Assembly: GCF_001027745.1 (NCBI RefSeq)
Contig: NZ_LECU01000011.1
Coordinates: 39,925 to 103,924, forward strand
DNA: 64,000 nt
Direction: 5' to 3'
Source of the DNA: Pedobacter sp. BMA
GTDB lineage: Bacteria; Bacteroidota; Bacteroidia; Sphingobacteriales; Sphingobacteriaceae
The position numbers and the translations under genes are program-made. Positions 60,231 through 64,000 of the stretch are shown piece by piece. The first letter of the stretch is position 1; each line of letters opens with the position of its first letter. Below the pieces are notes generated by a model that saw nothing but the letters and a program-made list of their open reading frames with translations, was not told where the DNA came from and made no database searches.

Positions 60231-62009
60231 TTAGTTTATAAATACATCACCTCCGTCTATTTTTGTATTTCCACCTGTAACATGATTGGTACCGGTAATG
60301 GTGTTATTTGAACCAGTTATCACATTGGTTGTGGAGGTTATTTTCATATCCTGGGTATTTACATTAGTTGCCGTTCCGTTGATATCAATCTTACTTGATT
60401 TGGCACCACCCTTCTGCGCAATCTCTATTTTATCCGCGTGGATCGTGATCTGATCTTTCTCTAAAGTGATGGAAGACGAGCCATTAGTAAGCACCACAGT
60501 CTGACTGGAGGTAACCGTAACTTTATTCTGTCCGTCAACAATAATGTGGTTTCCGCCGGTCTTATCTTTAATCGTGATACCGCCACCATCATTCAATTGA
60601 ACGGTATGCCCGCTTTTAGAAGTTAAGCTCTTACTGTTGTTACTTGCACTGCCACCACTTCCGCTTTTACCATGAAATACCGATCCCATTACAATAGGCC
60701 GCGCCACGTTTCCCTCTTCAAAGGTAACGGCCACCTGATCACCAATTTCAGGAATAAAAACAAAACCACGGTTTTTACTCACTTTGTCCGAGCTTCCTGC
60801 ATCAGGTGTAATTACCCTCAACCATTCCGTCACATCATTCGTTTGACATTCCCATTTAAATTTAACCTTTATACGTCCCTGTCCCTGTGGATCATTATTA
60901 TCCACCACATCGGCTAATTGCATATCAGGGTACGGAGTATCGTAATTCTTCACCAGCAAACGCTCAGTTGTAGAAACCAGCCCTTCAAAAGTATTGTGGT
61001 ATTTTCCAGTGCCATCTATATGATGGTAAATACTGGTAATCAAAAACTTCCCTAAACTCTCTGTACTAAATGAAAGTTCCTTACGCAAACTCATTGATAC
61101 CTCGGCAATAGCGCCAATCGCCAGCTGTGCATTATCACCACTCGCATTAACTTTCAATAACTCACTGATATTAGCCTTCTCCTCATTTTCTACATAAGTT
61201 TTAATATCCGAACTACTGTCTACCCTGATTAGCGAGGGTTGGTTAAAGGTTTTACTGTAAATAGAGTTCGAAGCCTGAATAGCATGTGCCAGATCCGGAT
61301 GCCCGTCTGCCTTGCCTGTGCTTTCGCTCGATAACATCTCATCCTGTTTGGGATTATACGAGAACCGTTTGTTTTTAATCGGAGCAACTTCCATCGCATA
61401 TTGAAGGTTGTGTACATCCCGTCCATAAAAAAGAGAAATAGATTGCTGCTCATCTGGCTTACCAAAATTAAGCTGCTCCCCATCGTAGTAAAACCATTCA
61501 TGATATTCACCCGATAAGCGGTTCAAAAAATCGAAGTCACTCTCCCTGTATTGAATAAGATAATCAATCGGAGCCGTCCGGCTGGCGTTTGCAACAATTT
61601 TAAGGTCGTTCGCCGGCGTATCGCTGGTAGCCAGTTTTACAATATCATTTAAACTTTTTGCCAGATAAGAACCCAGATCCGGACCCCGGTCTATTAATAT
61701 TGTCGGACTATAACCACTCACAATAATCACTCCGTGGTAGCCATGGCTCTGTGCCAGTTCCACTTTCGTAACCAAACCAGCAAAATTCTGTAGTTGTTCC
61801 CCGGCGTGCCCAAAAGAAGCCGTCAACGTTTTGCCAACAAAACCACGGCTGTCATCCAATGATATCAAACCAGGAGCGCCCATCTGGTCGTGGTTAAACC
61901 GCAACTCAAAATAATGATGGGCATTAAACTGTTGCTGTAAAGAAAAAGAAGCAAAGTGTGTAATCGCTTTACCCTCTATATTGATTTCTGTTATAAGCTT
62001 TTTTTCCAT
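60231..62009 (-). CDS. vgrG: Type VI secretion system tip protein VgrG
   Basis: The 592-residue spike protein has the gp27-like N-terminal hub (about 1-340, SFSLQQQFNAHHYFELRFNH and YRESDFDFLNRLSGEYHEWF as landmarks), the gp5-like OB-fold (about 345-450, DVVDNNDPQGQGRIKVKF and PEIGDQVAVTFEEGNVARP, ending VMGSVFHGKSG), and a C-terminal repetitive beta-helix spike (SGHTVQLNDGGGITIKDKTG onward). No extra toxin domain is fused, which fits separate PAAR-like cargo downstream. It is part of a closely spaced minus-strand run starting at the lysozyme gene. Confidence 0.94.
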   Translation of the reverse strand: MEKKLITEINIEGKAITHFASFSLQQQFNAHHYFELRFNHDQMGAPGLISLDDSRGFVGKTLTASFGHAGEQLQNFAGLVTKVELAQSHGYHGVIIVSGYSPTILIDRGPDLGSYLAKSLNDIVKLATSDTPANDLKIVANASRTAPIDYLIQYRESDFDFLNRLSGEYHEWFYYDGEQLNFGKPDEQQSISLFYGRDVHNLQYAMEVAPIKNKRFSYNPKQDEMLSSESTGKADGHPDLAHAIQASNSIYSKTFNQPSLIRVDSSSDIKTYVENEEKANISELLKVNASGDNAQLAIGAIAEVSMSLRKELSFSTESLGKFLITSIYHHIDGTGKYHNTFEGLVSTTERLLVKNYDTPYPDMQLADVVDNNDPQGQGRIKVKFKWECQTNDVTEWLRVITPDAGSSDKVSKNRGFVFIPEIGDQVAVTFEEGNVARPIVMGSVFHGKSGSGGSASNNSKSLTSKSGHTVQLNDGGGITIKDKTGGNHIIVDGQNKVTVTSSQTVVLTNGSSSITLEKDQITIHADKIEIAQKGGAKSSKIDINGTATNVNTQDMKITSTTNVITGSNNTITGTNHVTGGNTKIDGGDVFIN

Positions 62010-62015
62010 GATAAT

Positions 62016-62585
62016 TTATTTTACCGGCCATTTCGCATAATATGCTACCGCTTTATACTTTCCATTCACCCTGCCAAACACAAAAGCAAAATAATTCTCG
62101 GCCTGAGTATTGCTTTCCGCATATTGCACATACAGTTCATAAAGTTTACTGCCACTATCAGTAAGTTTCTTAACCGATAAATAATACGGATCATCAGTTT
62201 TGTTATCTATCTCCGATAAGTTGTCATCCTTTGTAGCCGGCAACAGCCGCAACACATCACGGTTATAAATGGAACTTTTGTAAGTATTAAAATCCTGTAA
62301 ACTAATTGGATCAGAAATATTACCGGTGCGTCCGTCAGGCAATTGCTGCTGGCCGGTGTAAAAGGGAAAGTGCATGCATTGCGCCACCGCACCAATGTTT
62401 TTAACGGCTAACTCCTTCTTAAATAACCTGAGGGCAGCATAAAAGTCCTTTTCATCATTAACTTTCGACTGCGTAACATTAGAGACAGCATGTATTTGCG
62501 TACTGCTTTTTTTACCCGGCTGTTCACATCCCGATGCGAAAATCGGCAGCATGTATAAAAAATATATGATCGCTTTTTTTTTCAT
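62016..62585 (-). CDS. Lipoprotein of unknown function, candidate immunity to the lysozyme effector
   Basis: The 189-residue protein has a lipoprotein signal peptide with C20 (LPIFASGCEQ), so it sits in the periplasm anchored to a membrane. The mature part (about 45-185) looks like a compact alpha/beta domain (LFKKELAVKNIGAVAQCMHFP; YFAFVFGRVNGKYKAVAYY). It lies 13 nt behind the lysozyme-like gene and 6 nt before vgrG. A periplasmic lipoprotein beside a cell-wall-lysing protein is the usual arrangement for effector/immunity pairs; function here is inferred. Confidence 0.6.
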   Translation of the reverse strand: MKKKAIIYFLYMLPIFASGCEQPGKKSSTQIHAVSNVTQSKVNDEKDFYAALRLFKKELAVKNIGAVAQCMHFPFYTGQQQLPDGRTGNISDPISLQDFNTYKSSIYNRDVLRLLPATKDDNLSEIDNKTDDPYYLSVKKLTDSGSKLYELYVQYAESNTQAENYFAFVFGRVNGKYKAVAYYAKWPVK

Positions 62586-62598
62586 GAAGGAATATTAA

Positions 62599-63435
62599 TT
62601 AATGCCTGGCAATTCCAATCAATGCCCGCTCTTCCATTCTTTTCAGGATAACTGCCGAGCCCAGTTGTTTTGAAACGGCTTCGGCATCAAACTTTCCGTC
62701 CGCTACATATTTTCCTTTGGTATAATGGTTAGAATAGCTCCATAAATAAGGCGAATTGATACTATGGAACTTGAAATACCCGAAACCATTGTAGGCTTCC
62801 AGCTTTCTTAAAATTGTAGGCAGGTTCCAGTTCTGTATCTGATCAAACCGCATAAACTTCAACGCATCAACCGCGCTCTCTTCAAAAGTAAAAGGCGGCT
62901 CATGCCCTACCTTCGGTCGGTTCGCAGGAACCCTTACCGTATAATTTGTCAAAGGATCACCATTGTGAAGGTGTTTTTTGAACGAGAAACTACACTCCAG
63001 ATAGTGTGCACAAGCTATAAAGTACCAGGGGATGTTTGAAGACCCCGAAGCAAAGTTTACCAGTGCAGTATCAAACGGATTTTTAAATTGAAATGGATTC
63101 TTAGGAATTCCCATCGAGAGCAAATCACTCTCCTCAGGCGATTTCAGACTAAAAAAATCACGTTGTGCACCTTCCAATTGAGGTGTAAATGAAAAGAAAT
63201 TTACAGGTGGATTCAGATTCACCTTACCAGCAACAGCATCCGAAATTTTAGTGTAGATACTCTTATTGGCTACAACGTTATCATCAATTACCTTGTCTAT
63301 ATCGCCAATTTTGGTTGCATCAATAACGCAATCTTCAAAAAGCTTAATATATTCCAGGTCAGTAGGCTGTGATGGTTTTACCACAGGTCCTGCTTTCGAT
63401 TTTACCGCTGGTTTGACATTTTTTTTCTTTCTCAT
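62599..63435 (-). CDS. Lysozyme-family peptidoglycan hydrolase, probable type VI effector
   Basis: The 278-residue protein has a lysine-rich N-terminus (MRKKKNVKPAVKSK) without a signal peptide, then a domain (about 125-270) resembling the COG5526 lysozyme family: YFIACAHYLECSFSFKKHLH with a conserved Glu, NGDPLTNYTVRVPANRP, KLEAYNGFGYF, and SPYLWSYSNHYTKGKYV. Lack of a signal peptide means export must go by another route, and its place between hcp and vgrG points to type VI secretion. It would cleave the glycan backbone in target cells. Confidence 0.7.
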   Translation of the reverse strand: MRKKKNVKPAVKSKAGPVVKPSQPTDLEYIKLFEDCVIDATKIGDIDKVIDDNVVANKSIYTKISDAVAGKVNLNPPVNFFSFTPQLEGAQRDFFSLKSPEESDLLSMGIPKNPFQFKNPFDTALVNFASGSSNIPWYFIACAHYLECSFSFKKHLHNGDPLTNYTVRVPANRPKVGHEPPFTFEESAVDALKFMRFDQIQNWNLPTILRKLEAYNGFGYFKFHSINSPYLWSYSNHYTKGKYVADGKFDAEAVSKQLGSAVILKRMEERALIGIARH

Positions 63436-63508
63436 AGGCTTGAGCGTAAATGAAAATCAAATCAACCGAAACAATTTACCAGAATGAAACGGAATCAAAA
63501 TGCATTTA

Positions 63509-63535
63509 AAGGGGCCCTTAGATAACAGGCCCCTT
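63509..63535 (-). terminator. Hairpin between hcp and lysozyme gene, partial terminator
   Basis: AAGGGGCC and GGCCCCTT form a perfect 8-bp stem with an 11-nt loop, 20 nt past the hcp stop. The minus-strand tail has only a short T-run (TTT), so it is likely an attenuator that keeps hcp transcript above that of downstream genes. Confidence 0.6.
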
Positions 63536-63554
63536 CAAATGTTTTTACTAATGA

Positions 63555-63950
63555 TTATGCTTTTGGCCAGTCATTCTCATGCTCGGCGTTACCCAGCTTT
63601 AGCTTTCTGGCTGAAACCACAAAACTTAAGGTCATCGGTGTATTGTCATTAACCGCAATGCCTTCATTATATTGGATGATGTAGCCGTCTTCAAACGACA
63701 GCTCTTTCATCTTCGCATCCTCTTCTCCTTTTTTAAATATGATATTGCCTGATAGTGGCTTGTATTGGTTGTTCACCATCGATTCGATCACCGAAGTATC
63801 CTCAGTCGACTCGATTTCGATATTAATGGTTCCACCATAAACACCAGACGACGGACGGCCTTTGGCGTCAACATCTCTGCTTAAAGAAAAGCTGCACTGT
63901 AATACATCAAATTCTTTTGATCCTAAATTTAAACGGGTTTTAAATGCCAT
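63555..63950 (-). CDS. tssD: Type VI secretion system tube protein Hcp (TssD, Bacteroidota type)
   Basis: The 131-residue protein is the inner tube subunit of the secretion needle. It starts MAFKTRLNLGSKEFDVLQC and has the Bacteroidota-type features SFSLSRDVDAKGRPSSGVYGG (in part), IIFKKGEEDAKMKELSFEDGY (in part) and a terminal MTLSFVVSARKLKLGN. It is smaller than most proteobacterial Hcp, as usual in this phylum. It begins the row of secretion and cargo genes at the right end of the window; sheath and baseplate genes are probably further right. Confidence 0.92.
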   Translation of the reverse strand: MAFKTRLNLGSKEFDVLQCSFSLSRDVDAKGRPSSGVYGGTINIEIESTEDTSVIESMVNNQYKPLSGNIIFKKGEEDAKMKELSFEDGYIIQYNEGIAVNDNTPMTLSFVVSARKLKLGNAEHENDWPKA

Positions 63951-64000
63951 GATAAGTTTTTTTTAATAATTGAAAGATAATAATTTTTGGACTTGAAGCT

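Noticed and set aside
1..64000. CRISPR arrays, rRNA genes, insertion sequences, prophage or integrase genes
   Set aside because: I found no regularly spaced repeats, rRNA motifs, transposase or integrase reading frames; the type VI genes are secretion components, not a prophage.

Overview
The window looks like the chromosome of a member of the Bacteroidota, most likely Sphingobacteriaceae (Pedobacter-like). This rests on AT-rich intergenic DNA, promoters of the TTG / TAnnTTTG type, two complete sigma-FecR-SusC-SusD loci, Nudix-family sugar regulators, and Hcp/VgrG proteins of the Bacteroidota type VI secretion type. No database search was possible; family names come from motifs and domain order read in the translations.

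Layout. 1-12.7 kb: a truncated GH127-type arabinofuranosidase, an RRM protein, a galactose operon (galT-galK-SSS symporter, minus strand) facing a degenerate Nudix regulator across a large inverted repeat, then pta-ackA and a Gfo/Idh/MocA oxidoreductase. 12.8-23 kb: locus A, sigma factor, FecR, SusC, SusD and a TPR-thioredoxin protein, followed upstream by a GH28 pectinase. 23.3-35.9 kb: an SDR dehydrogenase, then locus B, sigma factor, FecR, SusC, SusD, zinc metalloprotease, TlpA and amidohydrolase. 36-41 kb: a FucP-type sugar permease and GH3 glucosidase, divergent from a second Nudix regulator with palindromes between them. 41-47.6 kb: a decayed esterase, then the 5-oxoprolinase operon pxpB-pxpC-pxpA with an NRAMP-like transporter and an M1 aminopeptidase. 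47.9-54.3 kb: a HAD phosphatase, ohr and ohrR, tRNA-Pro(GGG), and an amino-sugar cluster (BadF kinase, ROK regulator, NagB fused to a PIG-L deacetylase). 54.3-64 kb: a Tat-exported phosphoesterase and a type VI secretion cargo cluster running from hcp through lysozyme, lipoprotein, VgrG and two unknown proteins to a PAAR-like nuclease effector, its YezG-type immunity protein and two further immunity-like genes.

How it works together. Most genes serve scavenging: signal-transducing SusC/SusD receptors, exported hydrolases, and permeases with cytoplasmic pathways for galactose, glucosides, amino sugars and oxoproline, with acetate overflow through Pta-AckA. The right end is interbacterial warfare.

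Most notable signals: (1) in both sigma/FecR/SusC loci the fecR-susC gap carries a hairpin that pairs fully only on the strand antisense to the operon and is followed by a T-tract, with a promoter-like motif at the susC start, suggesting two cis-antisense small RNAs; (2) operator-like palindromes beside both catalytically degenerate Nudix regulators; (3) a lysozyme/lipoprotein pair and a PAAR-like nuclease/YezG pair in the type VI cluster; (4) an NRAMP homologue lacking the usual metal-site motif inside the oxoprolinase operon.
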